DNA of 64,000 nt from JAWVFK01 sp033856175. Lineage in GTDB: Bacteria > Actinomycetota > Thermoleophilia > Solirubrobacterales > 70-9. The stretch's first letter is position 1; every line of letters begins with the position of its first letter. The notes under the pieces are model-generated. The model was not told the DNA's origin. It saw only the letters and a list, made by a program, of their open reading frames with translations, and searched no databases. Shown here piece after piece: positions 43,742-56,465 of this stretch. The position numbers and the translations under genes were made by a program. The stretch spans positions 62,001-126,000 of the forward strand of contig JAWVFK010000006.1 of assembly GCA_033856175.1 (NCBI GenBank), written 5' to 3'.

Positions 43742-44521
43742 ATGGGCGAACGCAGTGAGTACGTGGCGGGGACGTTCAGCTGGACCGACCTGGCGACGAC
43801 CGATCAGGATGGCGCCAAGGCCTTCTACTCGCAGCTCTTCGGTTGGCAGGCCGAGGACATGCCGGTCGGCGACGGTGTCAACTACTCGGTGATGCGGCTC
43901 GACGGCCGCGATGTCGCGGCAATCGCTCCGCAGCCCGAGGCCCAGCGCGAGGCAGGGGTGCCGCCGCTCTGGAACTCATACGTCTCGGTCGAGAATGCCG
44001 ACGCCAGCGCCGAGCGCGCCAAGGAGCTCGGCGCCAATGTGCACGTTCCCCCGTTCGACATCTTGGAGGCCGGCCGCATGGCGGTTATCCAGGATCCCCA
44101 GGGCGCCTTCTTCATGGTCTGGCAGGCGAATCAGCACATCGGTGCAGGCCTCGTCAACGTTCCCGGCGCGCTTGCCTGGAACGAGCTCACCTCCTCCGAC
44201 CTCGAGGGCTCGAAGGCCTTCTACAGCGAGCTCTTCGGCTGGGAGATCTCCCCATTCGAGGGCAGCCCCGAGCCCTACCTGGCGATCAAGAACGGCGACG
44301 CCAACAACGGCGGCATCCGCGAGGCGACGCCGCCCGGAACGCCGCCTCACTGGCTCGTCTACTTCGGCGCCGACGACGTCGAGGCCTCGCTGGCCAAGGT
44401 CGAGGAGCTCGGCGGTACGAAGGTCGCCGGCCCGATCTCGATCGGCATGGGCAGCATCGGTGTCGCCCAGGACCCCCAAGGCGCGATGTTCGCGCTCTAC
44501 GCCGGCGAGCTCGAACCCTAG
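43742..44521 (+). CDS. Two-domain VOC (glyoxalase-like) protein
   Basis: 259 residues made of two homologous halves. Half one: FSWTDLATTDQDGAKAFYSQ to VIQDPQGAFFMVW; half two: LAWNELTSSDLEGSKAFYSE to GVAQDPQGAMFALY. Each half has the QDPQG turn. This resembles the hydroxylase/glyoxalase CFP30B-like proteins of mycobacteria. Substrate unknown; the duplicated domain can give an internal active site. Confidence 0.88.
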   Translation: MGERSEYVAGTFSWTDLATTDQDGAKAFYSQLFGWQAEDMPVGDGVNYSVMRLDGRDVAAIAPQPEAQREAGVPPLWNSYVSVENADASAERAKELGANVHVPPFDILEAGRMAVIQDPQGAFFMVWQANQHIGAGLVNVPGALAWNELTSSDLEGSKAFYSELFGWEISPFEGSPEPYLAIKNGDANNGGIREATPPGTPPHWLVYFGADDVEASLAKVEELGGTKVAGPISIGMGSIGVAQDPQGAMFALYAGELEP

Positions 44522-44551
44522 AAAGCCGGCTTCGGCTGTGGCGGGCTCGGC

Positions 44552-44932
44552 ATGACATCTGACCTGCTCGAGATCTCGATCGACCGTCGCCCTGCCGGCG
44601 GTGGCGAGGCGGCGCTGGTCCGGGTGACGGGCGAGGTCGATCTCTCGAACTCGGCTCAGCTGAGCGGCGTCCTGCGCTCGCCGGTCTGCGGCGAGTGTCA
44701 ATCGGTGGTTCTCGACCTGGCCGAGGTTCCGTTCATGGATTCGAGCGGGCTACAGGCACTGCTGGTGGCGATCGGCGAGCTTGGCTCAAAGCTGGCGCTG
44801 GTCGTGACGCCGGGCTCCGCGGTTGGCAGGCTCTTCGAGCTGACCCAGGTATCGGGCCGGCTGGCCGACTATCCCAGCCAGGAAGAGGCTCTGGCGGCGC
44901 TGGGCGCAAATAGCCCCGACGCGGACGGTTGA
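44552..44932 (+). CDS. STAS-domain anti-sigma factor antagonist
   Basis: 126 residues. VRVTGEVDLSNSAQLSGVL and VVLDLAEVPFMDSSGLQALL contain the STAS fold with the phospho-acceptor serine in DSSGL. Such proteins bind an anti-sigma kinase when unphosphorylated and so free a sigma factor. Its stop overlaps the start of the downstream PP2C gene by 4 nt (TTGA); that phosphatase probably dephosphorylates this protein. No anti-sigma kinase is in the window. Confidence 0.9.
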   Translation: MTSDLLEISIDRRPAGGGEAALVRVTGEVDLSNSAQLSGVLRSPVCGECQSVVLDLAEVPFMDSSGLQALLVAIGELGSKLALVVTPGSAVGRLFELTQVSGRLADYPSQEEALAALGANSPDADG

Positions 44933-47091
44933 GCGTGGAGGGGGCGCCGCAACGAGCGTACGGCGTCTCGGCGACCCTCCGGGAAGAGCACTACTCCCAG
45001 CTCGTCGAGTCCACGGACGACGCGATCATCAGCAAGGACCGCGACGGCATCATCACCAGCTGGAATCCAGCCGCCGAGCGGATGTACGGCTACTCGAGCG
45101 AGGAGGCAGTCGGCCTGCCGATCTCGATCCTGATCCCCGAGCACCGGGCCGGAGAAGAGCGGCGGATCCTCGACCGCGTCCTCGCCGGTGAGCGGCTGGA
45201 TCATTACGAGACGGAGCGCGTCCGCAAGGACGGCCGCCTGATCATCGTTTCACTCACGGTCTCGGGGGTGCGCGATGAGAGCGGCGAGATCGTCAGGGCG
45301 GCGGTGATCGCTCGCGACATCACGGCCTTCCATCGCTCACGCCAGCTTGCCGCCAACCTCCAGGAGGTCACCTCGGCGCTCTCGAAGGAGATCACCCCCG
45401 AGCGCACGGTCAAGGTCCTGCTCGAGCATGCCGTCGAAGCGCTCGGAGCCGCGGCCGGCGCTGTCGGCGTCGTCGATCGCTCCGGATCGCAGATCGAGCT
45501 GGTGGGCCACGTCGGCTACTCGCCCGAACGGATGGCCGATTGGCAGCGCTTCGCGCTCGACAGCCAGGTTCCGATGTCGGCGGCGATCCGCCAGGGGGAG
45601 CCGATCTGGTCGGCGCATTCAGGCGACCTGCACATCCGATTCCCCGGCATCGCCGAAGGATCCGCGAGGTTCCCCTCGCTCGCCGTCGTTCCCTTCGCAG
45701 CCGGCGGCACCCCCTTCGGCGCAATCTCGCTGAGCTTCGCCACGCCGCGCGGCTTCGACCCCGAGGAACGGGCCTTTCTCGTCGCCGTCGCCCAGCAGGC
45801 GGCGCAGGCGATGGAGCGGGCGCGTCTCTACGACGCCCAGCGCATCGCCAGCGAGCGGCTCTCGTTCCTCGCCGATGCGAGCGAGCTGCTGGCGCGGTCG
45901 CTCGATCCAGGCGACGCCCTGCGCGAGCTCGCCGACCTGGCCGTCCGCCGCCTCGCCGATTGGTGTGGCATCGAGCTGGTCGACGAGGATGGCGGGGGGC
46001 TGAGAAACGTCGCCGTCGCCCACATCGATCCCGCCAAGATCAAGCTCGCCGACGAGTTCCGGGCCCGCTACCCGACCGATCCAGACGCCGAGACCGGCGT
46101 TCCCAACGTGATCCGCACGGGGGTCTCCGAGCTCTACCCCGAGGTCACCGTTGAGATGCTGGCGGCGGCCGCGATCGACGACGAGCACCTGCGAATGATG
46201 CGGGAGCTGGGGCTCGAGTCGGTGATGATCGTGCCGCTGACCGCGCGCGGTCGGACGCTTGGAGCGGTCACCTTCGTCTCCTCGCGCCCCGACCGCCACT
46301 TCGATGGCGCCGATCTCCAGCTCGCCGAGGAGCTCGCCCGCCGGGCGGCGCTGGCGATCGACAACGCGTTGCTGTTTCAGCGCGAGCACGACGCGGCGAT
46401 GGCGCTGCAGCGAGCGCTGCTGCCGCAGTCGCTGCCCGAGATCGAGGGAGCAACGTTCGCCGCGCGCTACGACCCGGCCGGCCCCGGCCTCGAGGTCGGC
46501 GGCGACTGGTACGAGGTCGTCGCGCTCGAGGGCGGCGGCGCCGGCCTGACGATCGGCGACGTCGCCGGCCGCGGCATCCACGGCGCTTCGGTGATGGGCC
46601 GGGTGCGGACGGCCCTGCGTGCCTACGTCCTCGACGGCTACGGCCCCGCCGACGCCGTGCAGCGCCTCGACCGGCTGATCAAGGATTCCGACCCGCCGGA
46701 GATGGTCACGCTGCTGCAGCTCCACGTCGACCCGGCGACCGGCATCGCCGAGTACGTCCGCGCCGGTCACCTGCCGGCGCTGGTCCGTGCCCCCGGCGGC
46801 GAGGTGAGCGAGCTCGACGGCGGCGGCACGCCGCCGCTCGGCGTCCTCGACCCGATCGAGTACCACGCCCACTCGGCCAAGCTGGAGCCGGGAAGCCTGA
46901 TTCTGCTCTACACCGATGGCCTCGTCGAGCGCCGCAACGAGAGCCTGACCGCCGCCCTGGACCGGTTGAAGGACCTCTTCGCCCGCGCGCCCGGCGAGCC
47001 AGAGGAGTGCCTGGACTGGCTGCGAATGGAGTTCGGCGTCGACGAGGCGCCGCCGGACGACGTGGCGATGCTGGCGATGAAGACCGGCTGA
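44929..47091 (+). CDS. PAS-GAF-GAF-PP2C phosphatase (RsbU/SpoIIE type)
   Basis: 720 residues from TTG 44929. A PAS domain (about 20-135, DDAIISKDRDGIITSWNPAA) is followed by two GAF domains (about 145-300 and 310-480) and a SpoIIE-type PP2C domain (about 500-720). Metal-binding acids are in VGGDWYEVVAL and GDVAGRGIHGAS, with LYTDGLVERRN near the C-terminus. It should remove phosphate from the STAS protein encoded just upstream in response to a ligand sensed by PAS or GAF, so activating a stress sigma factor. Confidence 0.92.
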   Translation: MSVEGAPQRAYGVSATLREEHYSQLVESTDDAIISKDRDGIITSWNPAAERMYGYSSEEAVGLPISILIPEHRAGEERRILDRVLAGERLDHYETERVRKDGRLIIVSLTVSGVRDESGEIVRAAVIARDITAFHRSRQLAANLQEVTSALSKEITPERTVKVLLEHAVEALGAAAGAVGVVDRSGSQIELVGHVGYSPERMADWQRFALDSQVPMSAAIRQGEPIWSAHSGDLHIRFPGIAEGSARFPSLAVVPFAAGGTPFGAISLSFATPRGFDPEERAFLVAVAQQAAQAMERARLYDAQRIASERLSFLADASELLARSLDPGDALRELADLAVRRLADWCGIELVDEDGGGLRNVAVAHIDPAKIKLADEFRARYPTDPDAETGVPNVIRTGVSELYPEVTVEMLAAAAIDDEHLRMMRELGLESVMIVPLTARGRTLGAVTFVSSRPDRHFDGADLQLAEELARRAALAIDNALLFQREHDAAMALQRALLPQSLPEIEGATFAARYDPAGPGLEVGGDWYEVVALEGGGAGLTIGDVAGRGIHGASVMGRVRTALRAYVLDGYGPADAVQRLDRLIKDSDPPEMVTLLQLHVDPATGIAEYVRAGHLPALVRAPGGEVSELDGGGTPPLGVLDPIEYHAHSAKLEPGSLILLYTDGLVERRNESLTAALDRLKDLFARAPGEPEECLDWLRMEFGVDEAPPDDVAMLAMKTG

Positions 47092-47177
47092 GTCTGCGGC
47101 GCTCTGCCGGGAATCGGTCGCAAACAGGTCACATTCGCCCACCCCTTGTCGCCCGGCAGGGCCAATACTCTCGAGCG

Positions 47178-49055
47178 GTGAAGACTGACGAAGCTCAGGC
47201 GCGGCTCGCGCTGCAGGGACTGGAGGGGCTCGAGGACTTCGACGAGGTGGAGGCGATCTCCACCGCCGCGCCCAGCCGGCTCTACGAGGGCCCGCGCGAC
47301 GCCGACGCCCTGCTGGCGCACCTGGGCTACTCGTCCTTCCGGCCCGGCCAGCGTGAGGCGGTCGACGCGGCCCTCGCCGGCCGCGACGCCCTCGTCGTGA
47401 TGCCGACCGGCGGCGGCAAGAGCCTCTGCTACCAGCTGCCGGGACTCGCCTCGGCCGATCTGGCGATCGTCGTCAGCCCACTGATCGCCCTGATGGCCGA
47501 TCAGTGGCGGCGGCTCATCGACGGCGGCCATCCCGCCGTCATGCTCGCCTCCGGCCTCGCCGACGAGGCGATGCGCGACGCACTCGACCGGATCCGCGAC
47601 GGCCGCGCCCGGATCGCCTACTGCTCGCCCGAGCGCTTCGGCTCGACCGCCTTCCTCGACGCGGTCGGCCGGCGCCGCGTCGACCTGCTCGCCGTCGACG
47701 AGGCCCACTGCGTCTCGGAGTGGGGGCACGACTTCCGGCCCGATTACCTGCGCCTGCCGCGGGCGATCGAGCGGCTCGGTCGGCCGACGGTCATCGCTTG
47801 CACAGCGACTGCGACCGAGGAAGTCTCGGCCGAGATCGTCGGCCGCCTCGGCCTGCGCGAGCCGCTGCTCGTCCGCTCCGGCTTCGACCGGCCCAACCTG
47901 TCGTTCGACATCGTCGCCCTCGAGGGTGCGGGCTCGAAGGCGCGCAAGCTGGGGCTGCTCGAGCGTGGCCTGGCCGACCCGGCCAACCGGCCGGCGATCG
48001 TCTACTGCGGCACACGGCGAGACACCGAGGAGGTCGCCGAGGCGCTGCGGGCGACGGGCCTGCTCGCCGCCGCCTACCACGCCGGCATGGCCGCCGACGA
48101 GCGCGCCTCGACCCAGCACCGCTTCATGGCCGGCGACGCCGAGGTGATCGTCGCCACCAACGCCTTCGGCATGGGCATCGACAAGGCCGACGTGCGCTCG
48201 GTCTGGCACTGGGCGATACCGACGAGCGTCGAGGCCTACTACCAGGAGGCCGGCCGCGGCGGCCGTGACGGCGCCCCGGCCCGTGCCGTTTTGCTGGCGA
48301 TGCGCTCGGACCTCGGCCGGCTGATCCGTTTCAACGAGCAGCGCGCCGTCGAGCCGGCGCAGGTCGTCGAGTACCTGGGCCGGCTGCGGCGCGCGGTCGA
48401 GGCCGGCGATGGCGGCGACTCGCTGACGATCGACAACCCGCGCGACGACCGCGATCGCATCCGCCTGGCGATCGCCGAGCGCGCCGGCGCCTGCTCGATC
48501 GAGCCGGCGCCGGGGGGCCGGCTGACGGTGACCCTGAGCGGCTCGCTCAACCGGGCGCGGGCGACGGCCGCCTGTCGCGTCGCCCAGGACCGCGGCTGGC
48601 GTGCCTACCGCGCCGTCGAGGAGTTCAGCTTCTCTGGGCGCTGCAGGCGGCGGGCGCTGCTCGATCACTTCGGCGACTCGACGCCCGGAGCCCCGAGCGG
48701 CCGTTGCTGCGACGTCTGCGACCCCGATGGCTGGCTGCCCGATCCGAGCGAGATCGTCATCCGCAAGGCCAAGCGAGGCGCGGGCAAGCAGGTGGCCGCC
48801 CCGCCCGAGCTCTCCGAGGCCGACACGGCTCTGTTCGAGGCGCTGCGGGCCTGGCGCCGCGACGCGGCCGGCGACAAGCCGGCCTACACCGTCGCCCATG
48901 ACGCGACGCTCAGCACGATCGCAGCCGTTCGGCCGGCCGACCGCGACCGGCTCGCCGAGATCCGCGGCATCGGCCCGACGTTCCTCGACCGCCACGCGGA
49001 GGCGGTGCTCGTCCTGGTCGCCAGTGACACCTCTGCACCCAGTGCACCCGAGTGA
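47178..49055 (+). CDS. recQ: ATP-dependent DNA helicase RecQ
   Basis: 625 residues from GTG 47178; the frame is open upstream but that part overlaps the phosphatase gene. Walker A MPTGGGKSLCYQLPG with K81, DEAH box at 174-177 (AVDEAHCVSEWGHDFRPDY), and the arginine-finger motif YYQEAGRGGRDG are intact. A zinc-binding region (CRRRALLDHFGD, CCDVCD) and winged helix follow, then an HRDC domain (LFEALRAWRRDAA). It unwinds DNA 3'-5' in recombination and repair. Length is normal. Confidence 0.94.
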   Translation: MKTDEAQARLALQGLEGLEDFDEVEAISTAAPSRLYEGPRDADALLAHLGYSSFRPGQREAVDAALAGRDALVVMPTGGGKSLCYQLPGLASADLAIVVSPLIALMADQWRRLIDGGHPAVMLASGLADEAMRDALDRIRDGRARIAYCSPERFGSTAFLDAVGRRRVDLLAVDEAHCVSEWGHDFRPDYLRLPRAIERLGRPTVIACTATATEEVSAEIVGRLGLREPLLVRSGFDRPNLSFDIVALEGAGSKARKLGLLERGLADPANRPAIVYCGTRRDTEEVAEALRATGLLAAAYHAGMAADERASTQHRFMAGDAEVIVATNAFGMGIDKADVRSVWHWAIPTSVEAYYQEAGRGGRDGAPARAVLLAMRSDLGRLIRFNEQRAVEPAQVVEYLGRLRRAVEAGDGGDSLTIDNPRDDRDRIRLAIAERAGACSIEPAPGGRLTVTLSGSLNRARATAACRVAQDRGWRAYRAVEEFSFSGRCRRRALLDHFGDSTPGAPSGRCCDVCDPDGWLPDPSEIVIRKAKRGAGKQVAAPPELSEADTALFEALRAWRRDAAGDKPAYTVAHDATLSTIAAVRPADRDRLAEIRGIGPTFLDRHAEAVLVLVASDTSAPSAPE

Positions 49056-49139
49056 TATCTGCGAGGGTTCGCCGGGCGATGAAGTTCGACTATCTGAGCC
49101 CGGCCGACGCGGTCCTCGAGCCGAGGGGCTGAGCCGGCG

Positions 49140-49760
49140 ATGCCCGTCGACCCCACCGAGCACGATCACTTCATCCTCCGCCAGCGGATCCGGCCGATGG
49201 TCAACCAGTACGAGTTCAGCCTGCCCGCGGGCCCGGCCGGCGGCGAGGAGCAGCGGTTCTGCTTCGTCCAGCAGAAGCGGTTCAAGTTCAAGGAGGACAT
49301 CCGCTTCTACGCCGACGACACCAAGGAGCAGGAGCTGATGCGGATCAAAGCGCGCCAGCGCTTCGACCCGCGGGCCCGCTACGACGTCACCGATCAATCC
49401 GACCAGAAGATCGGCGAGATCCAGAAGGTATTCGGCCAGTCGCTGCTGCGCTCGACCTACGCGATCTTCGACGCCAACGGCGAGGAGGTGGCCCGCGCCC
49501 GCGAGGCCAACATGCTGACCGCCGTCCTCCGCCGCATCGCCGGCTTCGTCCCCTATGTGGGCGACTTCGCCGACTTCCTGCCATTCCCCTACGACTTCGA
49601 GTTCCTGCGCGGCGAGCAGCGCATCGGCATAAACCGCCGCCGCCGCTGGAAGCTCCGCGACATCTACGACATCGACATGAGCGCCGACGCCGAGCGAGCG
49701 CTCGACCGCCGCCTGGTGCTGGCGATCACCGTAGGCATGGACGCCCTGCAGGCCCGCTGA
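49140..49760 (+). CDS. LURP-one-related (tubby-like fold) protein
   Basis: 206 residues. HFILRQRIRPMVNQYEF, FVQQKRFKFKEDIRFYAD and YDVTDQSDQKIGEIQKVFG outline the 12-stranded LOR barrel related to tubby and phospholipid scramblase domains. Several bacterial members are predicted to bind membrane lipids. No membrane segment is certain. It lies 84 nt after recQ and runs into typA tail to tail. Confidence 0.8.
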   Translation: MPVDPTEHDHFILRQRIRPMVNQYEFSLPAGPAGGEEQRFCFVQQKRFKFKEDIRFYADDTKEQELMRIKARQRFDPRARYDVTDQSDQKIGEIQKVFGQSLLRSTYAIFDANGEEVARAREANMLTAVLRRIAGFVPYVGDFADFLPFPYDFEFLRGEQRIGINRRRRWKLRDIYDIDMSADAERALDRRLVLAITVGMDALQAR

Positions 49761-49790
49761 GCCCGGCGCTCGAGCGACCCGAGCGTTCCC

Positions 49791-51671
<1,881 letters not shown>

Positions 51672-51805
51672 GAGGACCGGGAATGCTACGGTGGTCGCGT
51701 CGGGTGGCCATCCGGGTCGCCCGAGAGGTTCCGTTTCTCCCTACGCCTTCTCAGGTCTTCGGGGTCGCTGGATCTCCCCGAATCACCATAAGGAGACGTA
51801 TCTAT

Positions 51806-52912
<1,107 letters not shown>

Positions 52913-52913
52913 G

Positions 52914-54302
52914 TTGGCGCTGGCGCTGGCGGCGGCCGTCGCCGCCGGCGTCTTCTACGACGGCGGCTTCTCGCCGGCTTCGCGCACGGTCTTCGGCTGC
53001 CTGGCGCTGGCGGCGCTCGCCTCGACGGCGGTCGCCATGCCGGCGGACGTTCGAGCCTTCGCCCGCGAGCCCGTCGTGCTCGTGCTCTGGGGGCTGGGGC
53101 TGCTCGGCGCCCTCTCAGCGGCCTGGGCGGTCGGCTTCGCCGCCGACTCCCTGCGCTGGGGCCTCGTCTGCGCGGGCTACGGCGCCCTCGTCATCGTCGC
53201 AGCGACGCTCGGCCGCCGACCGCGGGGAGCGCAGGAAATCGCCGTCGGCATCGCCGCCCTGGCAGCGGTCGCCGGCCTCATCGGCCTCGCCGCCGCGGCG
53301 CTCTTCGCCGAGCCGCTTGCCGACCGGATCGGTGGCTCCTGGCGCCCCGGCGGGCCGCTCGAGTACTCCTCGGCGCTGGCGCTGCTCGAGGTATCGGCGC
53401 TGCCAGTGCTGTTGCGGGCGATGTGCACGCCGCGACGCTCGATCGCCTCGCTCGGGGCCCTCGCCGCGGCGGTCGCCGCCGCCGTGCTGGCGCTGGCCGC
53501 GAGCCGCGAGGAGATCGCCTTCGCGGCTCTGCTCGGCGCGCTTGCCCTGGCGCTGCCGCGGGCCTGCGCCCGTGCCGACCGTCGCTCGGTGCTCGCAGCG
53601 CTGCTGCTGCTCGTCGCCGCGGGCGCCGCTGCGCAGCTCGTCGCCGGCGGCTACGTCGCGCCGCGCCATCACGGCTCCGGCGCCGGCCGGCTGCTTGGCC
53701 TGGCGCTCGTCCTCGCGGCCGCACCGGCGGTCTGGCTCGGACTGCGCGCGGTGGCGGGCGCGGGACGGCGGCTGCCGATCGCGCTTGGCCTGCTCGCCGT
53801 CGTCAGTCTCGTCGCCGCGCTGCCGCTCGCCTTCGGCCCGCCGGCCGAAGGCGCCGGCCAGACCGACGCCCAGCGCCGCCACGGCATCGAGGCCAGCGCA
53901 GGCCTTCTCCACGGCCGGCCCGCGACCTGGGGCGCGGCGCTCGAGACCTTTGCCGACCGTCCTCTGTACGGCGCCGGGGCCGACTCGTTCCTCGCCGCGA
54001 GCGCCCGCCATCAGGACCACGGCCCCGTCCGCTTCGCTCATAACCTGCCGTTCGAGCTGGCGGCGGAGCTCGGCCTCGCCGGCGCCGCGCTGGCGCTGGC
54101 GCTCTACGCCGGTGCTGCCCGCCTGCTCTGGCGTGCCCGTGGCACGCCAGCCGCCTGGCTGCTGGGCCCGGCGGTCGTCGGCTTCCTGGCGGCGAATCTC
54201 GTCGACTGGCCCTGGCACCTGGCGGGCTCCGGCGCCGTCTGGGCGATCGCGCTCGGCGGCCTGCTCGGCTGCAGCCGAGCAACCGGCCCGGCGAGCGGGT
54301 AG
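52914..54302 (+). CDS. O-antigen ligase-like membrane protein (Wzy_C family)
   Basis: 462 residues from TTG 52914, one base after the helicase stop; a start further in cannot be excluded. About twelve membrane segments. GAGADSFLAASARHQDHG and FAHNLPFELAAELGLAG form the external loop typical of O-antigen ligases/polymerases, which join glycan from a polyprenyl carrier. Related actinobacterial proteins are often in exopolysaccharide clusters, but no sugar genes adjoin except the GT39 gene 500 nt downstream. Very Ala/Leu-rich. Confidence 0.75.
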   Translation: MALALAAAVAAGVFYDGGFSPASRTVFGCLALAALASTAVAMPADVRAFAREPVVLVLWGLGLLGALSAAWAVGFAADSLRWGLVCAGYGALVIVAATLGRRPRGAQEIAVGIAALAAVAGLIGLAAAALFAEPLADRIGGSWRPGGPLEYSSALALLEVSALPVLLRAMCTPRRSIASLGALAAAVAAAVLALAASREEIAFAALLGALALALPRACARADRRSVLAALLLLVAAGAAAQLVAGGYVAPRHHGSGAGRLLGLALVLAAAPAVWLGLRAVAGAGRRLPIALGLLAVVSLVAALPLAFGPPAEGAGQTDAQRRHGIEASAGLLHGRPATWGAALETFADRPLYGAGADSFLAASARHQDHGPVRFAHNLPFELAAELGLAGAALALALYAGAARLLWRARGTPAAWLLGPAVVGFLAANLVDWPWHLAGSGAVWAIALGGLLGCSRATGPASG

Positions 54303-54348
54303 TGTCGCCGCGAAGCTCAGACCTACCCACCAAGACCAGGAGAGAACT

Positions 54349-54720
54349 TTGCGAACCATCCGTTTGATTGCCGTCCTCGGCGTGACCATCGTGGTCGCCG
54401 CCGGCTGTGGCAGCTCCAGCAAGAAGCTCAGCTACAGCGCCTTCATCGACAAGGCGAACACGATCTGCCGGACCGGCTCGGCTGAGGTCAAGGGCGCCAA
54501 GAGCAGCGACGCCGCAGGCACGATCCTCAGCAAGTACGTGCCGCAGCTGAAGGCGCTGAAGCCGCCGGATGTCCTCCAGCCCTACCTCAACACGTTCATC
54601 TCGACGACCGAGCAGGAGGTCGAGGCGCTGAAGAAGAACGACCAGAAGACGTTCGACGCGGTCAACGTCCAGAACAACGAGGCCGCCTCAAAGATGGGCA
54701 CCAAGGAGTGCATCGGCTAG
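54349..54720 (+). CDS. Small putative lipoprotein
   Basis: 123 residues from TTG 54349, with AGGAGA at 54338-54343. TIRLIAVLGVTIVVAAGC is a lipoprotein signal with AAGC lipobox. The mature part (YSAFIDKANTICRTGSAEVK) is helical with a CxxC-less pair of cysteines, and resembles small lipoproteins next to polysaccharide genes in Solirubrobacter-like genomes. Function unknown. It follows the O-antigen-ligase-like gene by 46 nt. Confidence 0.75.
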   Translation: MRTIRLIAVLGVTIVVAAGCGSSSKKLSYSAFIDKANTICRTGSAEVKGAKSSDAAGTILSKYVPQLKALKPPDVLQPYLNTFISTTEQEVEALKKNDQKTFDAVNVQNNEAASKMGTKECIG

Positions 54721-54801
54721 CCAGCCGACGAGGGACGCCGCGCCGGTCGCCGGGCCCACCCTGCGACCGGCCGGTGGCCTTCGCCTCAGGGCCGAGGCCG
54801 C

Positions 54802-56373
54802 TTAGCTGGGCCTCTCGTTGCCGGGGTCGAAGAGCAGGCGATCGAGCCTGCCGATCACCCCGCGGCGCTCGAGCGCGACCAGATCGACGCGGCGAAGCGA
54901 CGGCGCATCGAAACGGCTGACCTGGCGGCTGCCGACGCGGCGCGAGCCGGCGAAGGCGAAGCCGGGAAACGGTGACCTCGGCGCTGCCGGGACGGCGACG
55001 CCGACGAGGTCGATCTCGCGCACGGTCGGAGCAGGATCGAGCACCCGGCCGGCGAGCAGGTGCCCGTACTCGTCCGACCAGTCGATCGGCCGCAGCAGCG
55101 GGTGGAGGTCGTCCCTGAGGTAGGCGACCAGCGGCGCCGCGGCGCTGATCGGCGCGATGACCAGGCGTGGCGTCTCGTGGTCGCCGACGATGGAGGCGAC
55201 GCTGCGCCAGTCCGGGCGCTGGAGGCTGGGGCTGAGGATGATCGCCGCGGTCGCGACGGCGAAGGCGGCGCAGGCCGTCGCGGCGATCGCCGGACCAAGC
55301 CGACGAGCCCTGCGGCTGCCGAGGCCGATCGCCAGGGCGACCAGCAGCGGCACGAGCAGCCCGCTCTCGTTGCGGACGTCGAAGTAGTTCGCGCCGGCGA
55401 GGGCGAGGGCCAACGGGGCCAGCAGCCCGCAGGCGGCTATCGCAACAGCGATCAGGGCGCCGCGGCGCTCCCGCGCCAGCCCCCGCTTGGCGAGGATCGC
55501 AGCGGCGGCGAGCAGCGCGAGGGCGAGCACGACCGCGGCGGCCTTGCCGACGCCGGCGCCGGCGCTGCTCGTGGCGGCAACCCCACGCGGGCCGAGGCGC
55601 TGCCCGCTCGCGAAGCTGACGCCGACGTTGACGACGCGCGTCGCGACCGGCAGCCGCAGCGCCTTGATCACCTCGGTGTGGTCGCTCTGCTGGTCGAGGG
55701 CGACCGGCAGCAGCGCCAGTGTCGTCAGCCCGATGCCCGCCGTGGCGAGCGCCGGCGCCAGGCGGCGACGGGCGGCGATGAGCAGCCAGAGCGCCTCCGG
55801 TGCGACGAGGAAGGCGGCGAAGTAGTGGCTGGCGAGCGCCAGCGCCGAGACCGTCGCCCACCACAGATACGAGCGGGCGCTTTGCCGCCGCAGGGCGCGA
55901 GCGAACAGCAGCAGGCCGGCGCTCGCCAGCAGGATGAACAGCGCGTAGGCCCGCGCCTCCTGTGAGAACCAGATCAGGAACGGGTTGAAGGCGACGAGGG
56001 CGGCTGCGAGGAGCCCGGCGCGAGGCGAGGCGAGCTCGCGGGCGGCGAGGTAGGCGACAGGAATCGTCAGCGTGCCGAGAAGCGCCGACAGCGAGCGCAG
56101 CCCGATCGCACCGGTGCCGAAGAGCTGGGACCAGCCCCAGGCGAGGATGTAATAGAGGTGGGGGGTCCGCTCGGACTCCGGCACGATCTGCAGCGTCGCG
56201 CCGAGGTGCGGCTGAAGGACATTGGCGGCCGTAACCGCCTCGTCGTGGTCGAGGCTCTGGATGCCGAGGGTGAGAAAGCGGATCAGGCCGCCGGCGGCGA
56301 CGATCGCGAGCAGCAGCCAGAGATGCGGCGACAGGCGCCAGCCGTCGCGCGGGATGAGCGCCGGAACCTTCAC
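54802..56373 (-). CDS. GT39-family membrane glycosyltransferase
   Basis: 523 residues. The first external loop has D42-H43-D44-E45 (LDHDEAV), the catalytic acidic motif of protein-mannosyltransferase/ArnT-type enzymes. About eleven membrane segments follow, and a soluble C-terminal domain begins near residue 370. It transfers sugar from a polyprenyl phosphate donor to an extracellular acceptor, protein or lipid. The acceptor is unknown. The gene converges on the small lipoprotein gene and is divergent from the beta-lactamase-like gene. Confidence 0.84.
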   Translation of the reverse strand: MKVPALIPRDGWRLSPHLWLLLAIVAAGGLIRFLTLGIQSLDHDEAVTAANVLQPHLGATLQIVPESERTPHLYYILAWGWSQLFGTGAIGLRSLSALLGTLTIPVAYLAARELASPRAGLLAAALVAFNPFLIWFSQEARAYALFILLASAGLLLFARALRRQSARSYLWWATVSALALASHYFAAFLVAPEALWLLIAARRRLAPALATAGIGLTTLALLPVALDQQSDHTEVIKALRLPVATRVVNVGVSFASGQRLGPRGVAATSSAGAGVGKAAAVVLALALLAAAAILAKRGLARERRGALIAVAIAACGLLAPLALALAGANYFDVRNESGLLVPLLVALAIGLGSRRARRLGPAIAATACAAFAVATAAIILSPSLQRPDWRSVASIVGDHETPRLVIAPISAAAPLVAYLRDDLHPLLRPIDWSDEYGHLLAGRVLDPAPTVREIDLVGVAVPAAPRSPFPGFAFAGSRRVGSRQVSRFDAPSLRRVDLVALERRGVIGRLDRLLFDPGNERPS

Positions 56374-56465
56374 GGGGGGAAAGCGTCCGTCGGCGCTCTA
56401 AGCAGCGACTAAAGAGCGCTCGGGCTGGGTCGGGCCGCGCCGGTCGCCTTTCTAGAATCCTCGCG

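Noticed and set aside
46908..49397. 829-codon open frame antisense to the PP2C and RecQ genes
   Set aside because: Spans two well-supported genes on the other strand and has no recognisable domain; compositional artefact.
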